This document shows positions 17,952 through 26,148 of a stretch of DNA of 64,000 nucleotides, piece after piece (position 1 is the stretch's first letter; each line of letters opens with the position of its first letter). Source of the stretch: Thermanaerothrix solaris. Lineage in GTDB: Bacteria > Chloroflexota > Anaerolineae > Anaerolineales > Anaerolineaceae. The stretch lies in contig NZ_JAUHMF010000001.1 of assembly GCF_032334255.1 (NCBI RefSeq), positions 558,001 to 622,000 on the forward strand, in the 5' to 3' direction. The notes under the pieces were generated by a model. That model saw only the letters and a list, made by a program, of their open reading frames with translations, was not told the DNA's origin and searched no databases. The position numbers were made by a program, and so were the translations under genes.

Positions 17952-18141
17952 AGGCTACCACGCTTGATGATTGGGATTGTTCAAAAGCTGTTCCGTTCAT
18001 ATCCGCCATGGAATTCAGCGGATGGGGGGGATTGAGATAAGCACTCATATCCCACCGCCCCGGTATGGTGCGGGGCATATCAAACCAATGGCTGTACCCC
18101 GTGGGTCCGGGATTTTCAGAAGTTGTACGTCGCGGATTCAT
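17926..18141 (-). CDS. small unknown protein between leuA and leuC
   Basis: 71 codons. AAAGGAGGAGTAAC directly precedes its ATG, one of the best ribosome sites in the operon. It starts 32 bases after leuA and ends 26 bases inside leuC. The product is rich in Pro, Met and Trp and contains the paired segments SHWFDMPRTIP and GRWDMSAYLNPP; it has no cysteine cluster, membrane segment or signal peptide. Leu codons are few, so it is not a leucine attenuator leader. I recognise no family. It may be a real small protein, or chiefly a translated spacer that loads ribosomes onto leuC. Confidence 0.6.
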   Translation of the reverse strand: MNPRRTTSENPGPTGYSHWFDMPRTIPGRWDMSAYLNPPHPLNSMADMNGTAFEQSQSSSVVAYDDPENVV

Positions 18142-18173
18142 GTTACTCCTCCTTTGGCAATTGAGAATTCTGT

Positions 18174-19799
18174 TTAACTTACAACCTCGGCAGATGGTTT
18201 TTCCACTGGGCCATATTGCCCACTGGCGACCAATAATTTGTTCAGGGCTGCCAGATAAGCCTTTGCGCTGGCTACCACAATATCCGTATCGGCCCCATAA
18301 CCACCAAACGTACGAGGATGTTCAATAGCACCATCTCCATCCTCGGCTGGCAACACACCTTCACCGGCTTCAATCCGTACCGTTACCTCACCCAAAGCAT
18401 CAATCCCTTCGGTGACAGCGTGGATCACAAATTCCAGCAACGTATTGGGTGCTCCCACTATCGCGTCAATCGCCTTGTAAGTCGCATCCACCGGTCCGGT
18501 GCCAATGGCCGCTTGCACACGCAAATTACCTTCCGGGTCACGCAAACGCACCGTCGCTGTCGGCATTCCCATCGTTCCACAGGTCACCTGCAGCCCATCC
18601 AAGGTGAAAAGCTCTCGCGGTTGATAGAGTTCGTCTGAGATCAAGGCTTCCAGGTCTGCATCGGTAATCACTTTTTTACGATCTGCCAGATGCTTGAAAC
18701 GTTCAAACACCTGATCCAATTCCTGATCGCTCAATTGGTAACCGAGAGAAGCCAAACGCACGCGCAGAGCGTGGCGCCCAGAATGCTTTCCCAAGACCAG
18801 ACGGGTTTGCGGTACACCCACCGTCTCTGGACGGATGATTTCGTAGGTCATGCTGTGCTTGAGCATGCCATCCTGATGAATTCCTGCTTCATGGGCAAAG
18901 GCGTTGGCTCCCACAATGGCTTTGTTGGGCTGAACCGGCATGCCCGTGTAGTTGCTAACCAGTTTGCTCACCCGGTAGATTTGGGTGGTATCAATGCCAG
19001 TGCGTAGGTTATAGAACTGCCGCCGGGTGTACAGCGCCATAACCACCTCTTCTAATGCCGTATTCCCGGCCCGTTCGCCAATCCCATTGATGGTGACCTC
19101 GGCCTGACGCGCACCTGCCCGCAATCCGGCTAGTGTGTTCGCCGTTGCTAACCCCAGATCATTATGGCAATGCACCGATACAATGCAGTTTTCAATGCCC
19201 GGTGTGTTGCGAATAATGCCCGCGATCAGCGCTCCAAACTCTTCTGGTGTGGTATAGCCTACCGTATCCGGAATATTCAGCGTGGTTGCACCTGCCCGAA
19301 TCGCCTCACCTAAAACATAATACAGAAACTCAGGGTCGCTCCGCCCGGCATCTTCAGGGCTAAACTCGACATCATCACACAATTGGCGCGCATAAGCCAC
19401 CATTTCTCGCACGCGCTCCACCACCTGCTCGCGCGTCATGCGCAGTTTATACTTCATGTGAATTTCCGAGGTGGCTAAAAAGACATGGATGCGTGGCTTA
19501 GCCGCATGGCGGACTGCCTCCCAGGCTTTGTCTATGTCATTGACCGAAGCCCGCGCTAAACCGCAGATCACAGGCGTTTTACCGTTATAGTCCGCGTTAC
19601 CCACCTCGATGGCAATACGGCGTACGGCTTCAAGGTCATCCGGTGAGGCCGCAGGAAAACCCGCTTCGATGATGTCCACTCCCAAAGCTGCCAGCGCCCT
19701 GGCCACCTCTAACTTTTCGGCGCTGGTCATGGTGGCGCCGGGGGATTGCTCACCATCGCGTAAGGTCGTATCGAAGATGCGAACATAATCCTCGCTCAT
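18174..19799 (-). CDS. leuA: 2-isopropylmalate synthase
   Basis: 541 residues. Condenses 2-oxoisovalerate with acetyl-CoA, the first leucine-specific step. Landmarks: FDTTLRDGEQSPGATMTSAEK, EAGFPAASPDD, NIPDTVGYTTPEEF, metal-binding VHCHNDLGLATAN, and ERAGNTALEE. The catalytic barrel is followed by the linker HQDGMLKHSMTYEI and a C-terminal dimerisation domain (about 390-520), the usual site of leucine feedback. GGAGGCACAGA precedes the ATG. It sits between ilvC and the small frame plus leuC. Confidence 0.96.
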   Translation of the reverse strand: MSEDYVRIFDTTLRDGEQSPGATMTSAEKLEVARALAALGVDIIEAGFPAASPDDLEAVRRIAIEVGNADYNGKTPVICGLARASVNDIDKAWEAVRHAAKPRIHVFLATSEIHMKYKLRMTREQVVERVREMVAYARQLCDDVEFSPEDAGRSDPEFLYYVLGEAIRAGATTLNIPDTVGYTTPEEFGALIAGIIRNTPGIENCIVSVHCHNDLGLATANTLAGLRAGARQAEVTINGIGERAGNTALEEVVMALYTRRQFYNLRTGIDTTQIYRVSKLVSNYTGMPVQPNKAIVGANAFAHEAGIHQDGMLKHSMTYEIIRPETVGVPQTRLVLGKHSGRHALRVRLASLGYQLSDQELDQVFERFKHLADRKKVITDADLEALISDELYQPRELFTLDGLQVTCGTMGMPTATVRLRDPEGNLRVQAAIGTGPVDATYKAIDAIVGAPNTLLEFVIHAVTEGIDALGEVTVRIEAGEGVLPAEDGDGAIEHPRTFGGYGADTDIVVASAKAYLAALNKLLVASGQYGPVEKPSAEVVS

Positions 19800-19814
19800 T
19801 CTGTGCCTCCACCA

Positions 19815-20903
19815 TTACCTTGTAATAGATGTGGCTTCAACCTGTTTCTCCGGTTTTTTCCAGTTCTCGGGGCGAAGAGCGCGTACTTTAGCCCCGGCTT
19901 GCCACATTTCAGACTCGCGCATTTCACGCAGTTCGGCTTCCAGTTTTTCCTTATAATCCGGGGTGCTGTTGGCTTTCAGGACAATCCGCGTCTCTTCTCC
20001 CGAAACCACCGATTGATACAGTCGTTCAAACACCGGCAGGGTCACACGGCGGAACTCGTGGCGCCAGTCCAATGCTCCGCGTTGCGCCGTCGTGGAACAA
20101 TTGGCATACATCCAATCCATGCCATGCTCAGCCACCAAGCGAATCAGACTTTGGGTCAATTCCTCCACCGTTTCATTGAAGGCTTCCGATGGGGAGTGCC
20201 CATGAGCACGCAGTACCTGATATTGAGCCTCCATAATCCCTGCCAATGCTCCCATCAATACACCCCGTTCACCGGTAAGATCACTGTAAACCTCATGCTC
20301 AAAGGTGGTTTCGAAGAGGTATCCTGACCCAATCGCGATTCCCAACGCCAACGTGCGTTCGCGTGCTCGGCCGGTATAATCCTGCGCTACTGCGAAGGAT
20401 GCATTGATACCACTACCAGCCAAGAAGTTTGCACGCACGCTGGTGCCCGATCCTTTGGGTGCAACCATGATGACATCCACATAAGGCGGGGGAACGACAC
20501 CGGTTTGATCTTTGTAGACAATCGAAAAGCCGTGGGAGAAATAAAGCGCTTTTCCTGGTTTCAGGCAGGGTTCAATTTTTGGCCACATTTGCTTCTGGGC
20601 TGCATCTGAAACCAGATATTGGATGACCGTGCCCCGTTCCGCCGCTTCCTCGAGCGAGAAAAGCGTCTCACCAGGCACCCAGCCATCTTTCTGTGCCTTT
20701 TCCCATGAACGCCCCCCCGGCCTCACGCCCACAATGACCCGGATGCCGTTATCGCGCATATTGAGAGATTGGGCCATGCCCTGCACCCCATAACCCAGTA
20801 CCGCCACTACCTCATCTTTCAGCACTTCGCGTGCCTTCTCCAGAGGGAATTCATCCCGGGTCACCACCTCTTCTAAAACACCTGCGAAATCCATCTTTGC
20901 CAT
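19815..20903 (-). CDS. ilvC: ketol-acid reductoisomerase
   Basis: 362 residues, slightly longer than the common class I length of about 330-340. Isomerises and reduces acetolactate and acetohydroxybutyrate. Cofactor loop VLGYGVQGMAQSLNMRDNG, with VGVRPGGRSWEKAQ after it; VAPKGSGTSVR, then the acidic metal ligands in SDLTGERGVLMGALAG and the TVEELTQSLIRL block. AGGAGG lies before the ATG. Whether NADPH or NADH is used cannot be settled from the loop by eye. Confidence 0.96.
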   Translation of the reverse strand: MAKMDFAGVLEEVVTRDEFPLEKAREVLKDEVVAVLGYGVQGMAQSLNMRDNGIRVIVGVRPGGRSWEKAQKDGWVPGETLFSLEEAAERGTVIQYLVSDAAQKQMWPKIEPCLKPGKALYFSHGFSIVYKDQTGVVPPPYVDVIMVAPKGSGTSVRANFLAGSGINASFAVAQDYTGRARERTLALGIAIGSGYLFETTFEHEVYSDLTGERGVLMGALAGIMEAQYQVLRAHGHSPSEAFNETVEELTQSLIRLVAEHGMDWMYANCSTTAQRGALDWRHEFRRVTLPVFERLYQSVVSGEETRIVLKANSTPDYKEKLEAELREMRESEMWQAGAKVRALRPENWKKPEKQVEATSITR

Positions 20904-20934
20904 TCGGACACCTCCTGGGAGTTATTGTGAAAAG

Positions 20935-21462
20935 TTAGGGATGAACGGGAGTAACGTGATAACCATTGCCGTTTGCGTAGAGAGGCATGTTCCCCCGTGC
21001 CATACTCACCACCCCGGTACGCACCATTTCGATAATTCCAAGCGGTCGCAAGACTTCCAAGAATCCTTCGATCTTTTCCTCATCCCCGGTGATTTCAACG
21101 ATCATGGAATCGGTAGCCACATCCACCACATGGGCACGGAAAACTTCAACAATTTGCATCACATGTCCGCGGTTTTCCGGCGTCGCCTTAACCTTGATCA
21201 AAGCGAGATCACGAGTTACCTTGGGCACTGGCGTCAAATCCGAAACCTGGATAACATTTACGAGTTTATAGAGATACGCGGTTAACCGTTCGGCGCTGAC
21301 ATTATCGCTATCCACCACAATCGTCATGCGCGAAATCCCAGGTTGTTCGGTATGGCCTACCGTCAGAGATTCGATGTTGAAATTGCGCCGCCGAAACAAT
21401 GAGGCGACACGATTAAGCACGCCGGGTTTGTCTTCCACTAACGCCACAATAATGTGTTGCAT
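20935..21462 (-). CDS. ilvN: acetolactate synthase regulatory (small) subunit
   Basis: 175 residues from the ATG at 21462 (GGGGAGGG just upstream; a TTG 18 bases earlier in frame would overlap ilvB and is less likely). N-terminal ACT domain MQHIIVALVEDKPGVLNRVA with SLFRRRNFNIESLTVG, then a second domain with VKATPENRGHVMQIVEVFRA. Binds valine and raises activity of IlvB. Starts 15 bases past the ilvB stop. Confidence 0.95.
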   Translation of the reverse strand: MQHIIVALVEDKPGVLNRVASLFRRRNFNIESLTVGHTEQPGISRMTIVVDSDNVSAERLTAYLYKLVNVIQVSDLTPVPKVTRDLALIKVKATPENRGHVMQIVEVFRAHVVDVATDSMIVEITGDEEKIEGFLEVLRPLGIIEMVRTGVVSMARGNMPLYANGNGYHVTPVHP

Positions 21463-21476
21463 CACACCCTCCCCGA

Positions 21477-23198
21477 TCAAATTTCATCTTCCGCGGTTTC
21501 GACCATACGATTGACCAATGGCCGTCGAATCATGGCATGTAAATCTGCGCCTGCCGGCACCATGGGATACACATTGTCTTCTTGCTCAACTCTGAAATCA
21601 ATGACCACCGTGCCTTCGATCTGGCGTGCCTGTTGTAATGCCGTATTTACTTCCCCTCGTGAGGTCACCCGCAACCCTGTTAGACCATGTGCTTCAGCCA
21701 GTTTCACAAAATCAGGGCTGCGCATTGGCGTTGCCGCATAGCGCCGTTCGTAGAATAACTCCTGCCACTGTCGCACCATCCCCAGATACCCATTATTGAT
21801 GATGGCAACATTGACCTTCACCCCTTCTTGAGCCGCAGTGGAGAGCTCGGCCGCAGTCATCTGGAACCCACCATCACCGACTACCGCCCACACCTCAGCA
21901 TCAGGGCACGCGATCTTCGCTCCAATAGCTGCTGGCAACCCAAATCCCATGGTGCCCAGCCCACCGGAGGTGATAAACCAGTTTGGATGATCCTGCTTGT
22001 AATATTGCGCCGCCCACATCTGGTGTTGACCCACATCGGTCACAATGATGGCTTTGCCCTGGGTAAAACGCCAGAGCGCATCAATAACATGAGCCGCATA
22101 GAGTTTGCCATTCTCCGGGGTCAGGTTGAGGATGTCTTCATCCGCCGCTTCACGACGAAGCGCCTCGATATGTGCCAGCCAATCCGAATGTTCCAAGGTA
22201 GGCGTTTCTTCCAATAACAGGCACAGCGCTTCGCGGAGATCACCGATAACGGAAACATCCACTTTGACGTTTTTGTTAATTTCGGTAGGGTCTATATCCA
22301 CATGGATCTTGCGTGCATGGGTGGCGTACGTCTTGACGTTTCCGGTCACCCGATCATCAAAGCGCATTCCAAACGCCAGCAATAAATCAGCCTCTTGAAT
22401 GGCCTGGTTAACCCAAGCCTGACCATGCATGCCCATCATGCCCAAGTTCAACGGATGAGAAGCCGGAAAGCCACCGATTCCTAATAAAGTCATCGCTACC
22501 GGAATCTGGGTTTGCTCCGCAAAAGCGCGCAACTCCTCCATGGCCCGGCTGAGTAACACCCCTCTCCCGGCCAAAATAAGCGGACGCTTGGCTTCGCGAA
22601 TTAACTGCGCTGCCTGAACGATCCGCGCCCGATCCGGAACCCGATAAGGGCGGTAACCGCGCAATTGGATCGGCTTGGGGTCATACGTCCATTCCATGCT
22701 GTTTTGCTGGGCATCCTTGGCAATATCCACTAAAACCGGTCCCGGGCGTCCAGTACGGGCAATGTAAAAGGCTTCGCGCAGTACCGGTCCGATTTCCTCT
22801 ACCCGAGTGACCAGATAGTTGTGTTTCGTGATTGGGAGTGTAATCCCCGTGACATCCGTCTCTTGAAATGCATCATAGCCGATTAAGTGACTGGCAACCT
22901 GGCCAGTGATAAATACCGTAGGTGAAGAATCCATCATAGCCGTCGCAATCCCGGTTACCAGATTCGTTGCGCCAGGGCCAGATGTCGCCAAAGCCACCCC
23001 CACTTTGCCGCTCACACGGGCATAGCCATCAGCCATGTGTGCTGCTCCTTGCTCATGACGAACCAGCACATGGCGCACCGGATAGTCCAGCATTGCATCA
23101 TAAATCGGCAGATTGGCTCCCCCTGGATAACCAAAGACAACCTCAACCCCCTCCCGCACCAACACTTCCCATACAATTTGTGCTCCTGTTCGCTTCAT
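21477..23198 (-). CDS. ilvB: acetolactate synthase catalytic (large) subunit
   Basis: 573 residues. Thiamine diphosphate enzyme making acetolactate or acetohydroxybutyrate from pyruvate. Landmarks: FGYPGGANLPIYDAM, catalytic glutamate in VRHEQGAAHMADGYAR, TSGPGATNLVTGIA, and the ThDP motif VGDGGFQMTAAELSTA...IINN. ATG at 23198 has AAAGGAGG 7 bases upstream; a GTG immediately before it is an alternative. It lies 36 bases after ilvD. Confidence 0.96.
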   Translation of the reverse strand: MKRTGAQIVWEVLVREGVEVVFGYPGGANLPIYDAMLDYPVRHVLVRHEQGAAHMADGYARVSGKVGVALATSGPGATNLVTGIATAMMDSSPTVFITGQVASHLIGYDAFQETDVTGITLPITKHNYLVTRVEEIGPVLREAFYIARTGRPGPVLVDIAKDAQQNSMEWTYDPKPIQLRGYRPYRVPDRARIVQAAQLIREAKRPLILAGRGVLLSRAMEELRAFAEQTQIPVAMTLLGIGGFPASHPLNLGMMGMHGQAWVNQAIQEADLLLAFGMRFDDRVTGNVKTYATHARKIHVDIDPTEINKNVKVDVSVIGDLREALCLLLEETPTLEHSDWLAHIEALRREAADEDILNLTPENGKLYAAHVIDALWRFTQGKAIIVTDVGQHQMWAAQYYKQDHPNWFITSGGLGTMGFGLPAAIGAKIACPDAEVWAVVGDGGFQMTAAELSTAAQEGVKVNVAIINNGYLGMVRQWQELFYERRYAATPMRSPDFVKLAEAHGLTGLRVTSRGEVNTALQQARQIEGTVVIDFRVEQEDNVYPMVPAGADLHAMIRRPLVNRMVETAEDEI

Positions 23199-23234
23199 CA
23201 CTGCACCTCCTTTGGCAAGACCTCTTATGAACGA

Positions 23235-24914
23235 CTAACTCCCGGGGTATTCCATCACCGCACCACGATCAGCACCACTCACAAAGTAGGCATAACGCTT
23301 TAGCCATTTACTATTGGTCCGTGGTTCGAACGGCGGTAGTGCCGCTAACCGGCGCTGAATTTCTTCATCACTGAGACGCACATTCAATGTATGAGCATCC
23401 AGATCAATTTCAATGATGTCGCCAGGCCGTAAAGCAGCAATCGGGCCACGCGCCGCCGCTTCCGGTGCCACGTGTCCAATGCACGCGCCTCGGGTCCCAC
23501 CGGAAAAACGCCCATCGGTAATCAGAGCCACCTTATCCCCCAATCCCATACCCATAATAGCGCTGGTCGGGCTGAGCATTTCCTGCATGCCCGGCCCACC
23601 GCGTGGACCTTCATAACGAATCACCACCACCTCACCAGGTTGAACCTCTCGTGCCAGAATCCCACGCAGCGCATCTTCCTGGGATTCATAAATTCGGGCT
23701 GGACCGCTAAAACGACGCATCCCGGGCAATACCCCCGCTGTTTTAACAACTGCGCCGCGTGGGGCAAGGTTGCCAAAGAGAATCGCCAACCCTCCGGTTT
23801 GCGAGTGCGCATTTTCACAGCGCCTTATCACATTTTCGTCTTTAATTTCCGCCCCGTTCAGGGCATTACCTAGCGTATCTCCGGTCACGGTAATCCGATT
23901 CAGGTGAAGTATACCGGTGCCTCGGTGGACTTCCTTGAGAATCGCTGGCACACCACCAGCGCGGTGCACGTCTTCCATATGCCAGGGACCAGACGGACTG
24001 ACTTTACATAAATGCGGTACCCTGGCTGAAATCGCATTAATTCGCTCCAGCGAATAATCCAACCCGGCTTCATGGGCTATAGCCAACCCGTGTAGAAGAG
24101 TGTTTGTTGACCCTCCCATGGCCATATCTAAGGCAAAGGCATCATCCAAGGCCTCTAACGTCACAATGTCGCGTGGTTTTATTTGTCGCCGCACCAATTC
24201 AAGGATCAAATGCCCCGCCCGCCGCGCCAGTGCTTCTCGTTCTGGTGTAAGTGCCAGAGCCGACCCGTTATAAGGTAGCGCCAGCCCCAACGCCTCCATC
24301 AAGCAGTTCATGCTATTTGCGGTAAACATGCCTGAACACGAACCACACGAGGGGCAAGCGTAATCTTCAAGGGTTTTCAGGCGTTTTTGGTCAATCTTGC
24401 CCGCCTGGTAAGCCCCCACCCCTTCAAAAACCGAAATCAAATCTACCACCTCACCATCTGGCGTACGGCCAGCCGCCATCGCCCCACCGGAAACAAAGAT
24501 GGTGGGAATATTTAGGCGCACCGCTGCCATAAGCATGCCAGGCACAATCTTGTCACAATTGGGAATACACACCATCCCATCAAAACGATGGGCTTCAATC
24601 ATGGTTTCGACCGAGTCGGCAATCAATTCCCGTGAGGGGAGAGAATACTTCATCCCCTCATGTCCCATAGCAATCCCATCGTCCACGGCGATGGTGTTGA
24701 ATTCGAAAGGCACCCCTCCGGCCTCACGCACCGCCTCTTTGACAATTCGAGCAAACGATTGCAAGTGAACATGTCCGGGCACAATATCAGCATATGAATT
24801 TACAATGGCAATAAACGGCTTTTCAAAATCTTCATCCTTAACCCCCGTGGCTTTTAAGAGCGCCCGGTGTGGGGCATGTTCGATTCCTTTCTTGACTCGA
24901 TCCGATCGCATCAT
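23235..24914 (-). CDS. ilvD: dihydroxy-acid dehydratase
   Basis: 559 residues, the family's usual size. The frame stays open further upstream to 25031, but that extension would run through the attenuator terminator and has no ribosome site; GAGGAGAGCG precedes the ATG at 24914. Fe-S cluster enzyme that dehydrates dihydroxyisovalerate. Landmarks: NSYADIVPGHVHLQ, cluster cysteines in CIPNCDKIVPGML and CPSCGSCSGMFTANSMNC, AMGGSTNTLLH, and TDGRFSGGTRG. It is the first structural gene after the leader, so attenuation upstream would set the level of the whole operon. Confidence 0.96.
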   Translation of the reverse strand: MMRSDRVKKGIEHAPHRALLKATGVKDEDFEKPFIAIVNSYADIVPGHVHLQSFARIVKEAVREAGGVPFEFNTIAVDDGIAMGHEGMKYSLPSRELIADSVETMIEAHRFDGMVCIPNCDKIVPGMLMAAVRLNIPTIFVSGGAMAAGRTPDGEVVDLISVFEGVGAYQAGKIDQKRLKTLEDYACPSCGSCSGMFTANSMNCLMEALGLALPYNGSALALTPEREALARRAGHLILELVRRQIKPRDIVTLEALDDAFALDMAMGGSTNTLLHGLAIAHEAGLDYSLERINAISARVPHLCKVSPSGPWHMEDVHRAGGVPAILKEVHRGTGILHLNRITVTGDTLGNALNGAEIKDENVIRRCENAHSQTGGLAILFGNLAPRGAVVKTAGVLPGMRRFSGPARIYESQEDALRGILAREVQPGEVVVIRYEGPRGGPGMQEMLSPTSAIMGMGLGDKVALITDGRFSGGTRGACIGHVAPEAAARGPIAALRPGDIIEIDLDAHTLNVRLSDEEIQRRLAALPPFEPRTNSKWLKRYAYFVSGADRGAVMEYPGS

Positions 24915-24934
24915 CGCTCTCCTCGCTTGGGTAT

Positions 24935-24960
24935 AAAAAAACCGCCCTTTCGGGCGGTTG
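24935..24960 (-). terminator. attenuator terminator ahead of ilvD
   Basis: Minus-strand CAACCGCCC-GAAA-GGGCGGTT followed by seven T's (T-run at 24935-24941) forms a textbook intrinsic terminator with a GNRA loop, only 20 bases before the ilvD ATG. Its 5' arm (24952-24960) is exactly complementary to GGGCGGTTG inside the leader peptide frame (25021-25029), so a mutually exclusive antiterminator can form. Confidence 0.9.
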
Positions 24961-24994
24961 GTTTGTACTTTTTGGTATGGGCTTGCGTATGGGT

Positions 24995-25105
24995 TTAGGC
25001 TAGTTCCACTTCGCTCGCTCCAACCGCCCAAAGGGGAGTCAGGCTCTCAATAAGGACGAGAACCAGAATTAGGCTAAGGGCGAGGAGCGAATAAATGTAT
25101 GACAT
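24995..25105 (-). CDS. branched-chain amino acid leader peptide (attenuator)
   Basis: 36-codon frame between the promoter and the attenuator: ATG at 25105, TAA at 24995-24997. Residues 7-19 read LLALSLILVLVLI, 11 of 13 being Leu, Val or Ile; 17 of all 36 residues are branched-chain. This is the arrangement of enterobacterial ilvL-type leaders: shortage of charged tRNA stalls the ribosome in the run, freeing the antiterminator segment (codons 26-28 region) to pair with the terminator arm. The ribosome site is weak (AGCGATTGAAG). No function of the peptide itself is implied. Confidence 0.85.
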   Translation of the reverse strand: MSYIYSLLALSLILVLVLIESLTPLWAVGASEVELA

Positions 25106-25142
25106 CTTCAATCGCTGAGGCTTTGTGAGAAGTTATTGCGCA

Positions 25143-25170
25143 ATTCTATACACCCGTGGAGATTTGTCAA
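25143..25170 (-). promoter_or_regulatory. promoter of the ilv-leu operon
   Basis: On the minus strand TTGACA (25165-25170), 16-base spacer, TAGAAT (25143-25148). Initiation near 25136 would give a leader of about 220 bases carrying the leader peptide and the attenuator. Confidence 0.8.
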
Positions 25171-25190
25171 GGGGTTAAACCTTAAAATAT

Positions 25191-25209
25191 TCTGCCTTTT
25201 CTAGGCAGA
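25191..25209. promoter_or_regulatory. inverted repeat between divergent ilv operon and SGNH gene
   Basis: TCTGCCT-TTTCT-AGGCAGA, 7-bp perfect arms, 20 bases upstream of the ilv -35 box. It could be an operator for either gene or the end of a short transcript. Confidence 0.35.
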
Positions 25210-25259
25210 TTACACCCCCTTTTTGAGTTCACGAGTATACTTAGGCCACGAGGTACACT

Positions 25260-25964
25260 ATGTTACTTAATGCCATTCTTTCCACCCTTTTGGTTATCAC
25301 ATTAGTTTATCTAGTTCTGGCGCGCATGGCTGCTGAACGCCTGGCACGTACACATCATGAACAAAAATGTGACTTTTTTGCCCATCACCCCGTCAAAGCT
25401 GGGGATATCGTCTTCCTGGGAGACAGTATCACCGATGGCGCGCGGTGGGATGAACTTTTCCCTGGACTCCCGGTGAAGAATCGTGGCATTAACGCCGATA
25501 CAACCCGGGGTGTTTTAGCCCGTTTAGATAGCATCCTCCAGGGTCAACCAGCAGCAATTTTTTTGCTGATTGGCACCAATGATCTTCCCTGGTTCATGTT
25601 CCGGAGTGATCGCGATATTCTCGAAACCTATACGGCCATATTAGAACGCTGTCGGCGGGAAAGTCCTAACACACAGGTCTTCGTTCAATCCATTCTTCCC
25701 CGCGCACGGGGATATGCCAAGCGAATCCTCCGCATCAACGCCGAACTGGAAAGACTAGCCCATCGTTTTAGTTATACCTTTGTTAATCTTTTTCCCCATT
25801 TTGCCGACGCCAATGGACAGATTCGCTCGGAACTCTCCAACGATAAACTTCATCTGATGGCCATCGGTTATGACCTCTGGGTGGAACAAATCAAACCCTT
25901 AATTGAGAACCTGACTTCTTCAACCCTATCCGAATTTCACCAAACCAAAGGAATTTCATATTAG
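25260..25964 (+). CDS. membrane-anchored SGNH/GDSL hydrolase
   Basis: 234 residues. One hydrophobic segment at residues 4-22 anchors or exports it. The SGNH blocks follow in order: GDS motif FLGDSITDG (catalytic Ser), the Gly block VKNRGINADTTRGVLARLD, the Asn block LLIGTNDLP, and the C-terminal D-x-x-H in NDKLHLMAIGYDLW. Such enzymes are esterases or O-deacetylases of the platelet-activating-factor acetylhydrolase type; the natural substrate is unknown. The start codon has only a weak site (CGAGGTACACT). It is divergent from the ilv operon. Confidence 0.88.
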   Translation: MLLNAILSTLLVITLVYLVLARMAAERLARTHHEQKCDFFAHHPVKAGDIVFLGDSITDGARWDELFPGLPVKNRGINADTTRGVLARLDSILQGQPAAIFLLIGTNDLPWFMFRSDRDILETYTAILERCRRESPNTQVFVQSILPRARGYAKRILRINAELERLAHRFSYTFVNLFPHFADANGQIRSELSNDKLHLMAIGYDLWVEQIKPLIENLTSSTLSEFHQTKGISY

Positions 25965-26018
25965 TAACCTACCCTCACTTTATGGGTTATAGATTACGTA
26001 ACTCTCTCAACGAAAAGA

Positions 26019-26105
26019 AAAAAGCACGGTGACGACACAAATAAATGCACGTCTCAAGCACTCTTAAAATATGACCTGGGTGGGAATGGATTAGCCGTGC
26101 TTTTT
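26019..26105. other. long-loop inverted repeat, possible small RNA or terminator
   Basis: AAAAAGCACGG (26019-26029) and its exact complement CCGTGCTTTTT (26095-26105) enclose 65 bases. The structure begins with A's and ends in T's like a bidirectional terminator, but the loop is far longer than usual and has an internal GACG/CGTC pair. Confidence 0.4.
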
Positions 26106-26148
26106 GTTAACATATACCCAATCCTCTCTAGAACGGATTCGCTTCCCC

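Noticed and set aside
24915..25031. Upstream extension of ilvD by 39 codons
   Set aside because: It would read through the attenuator stem and T-run and has no ribosome site; the start at 24914 does and gives the family's normal length.
24935..25140. T-box riboswitch ahead of ilvD
   Set aside because: No T-box sequence or specifier stem is visible; the leader peptide and competing stems explain the region better.
26104..26148. TTG start for the acyltransferase
   Set aside because: It lies in the T-run of a hairpin and lacks a ribosome site.
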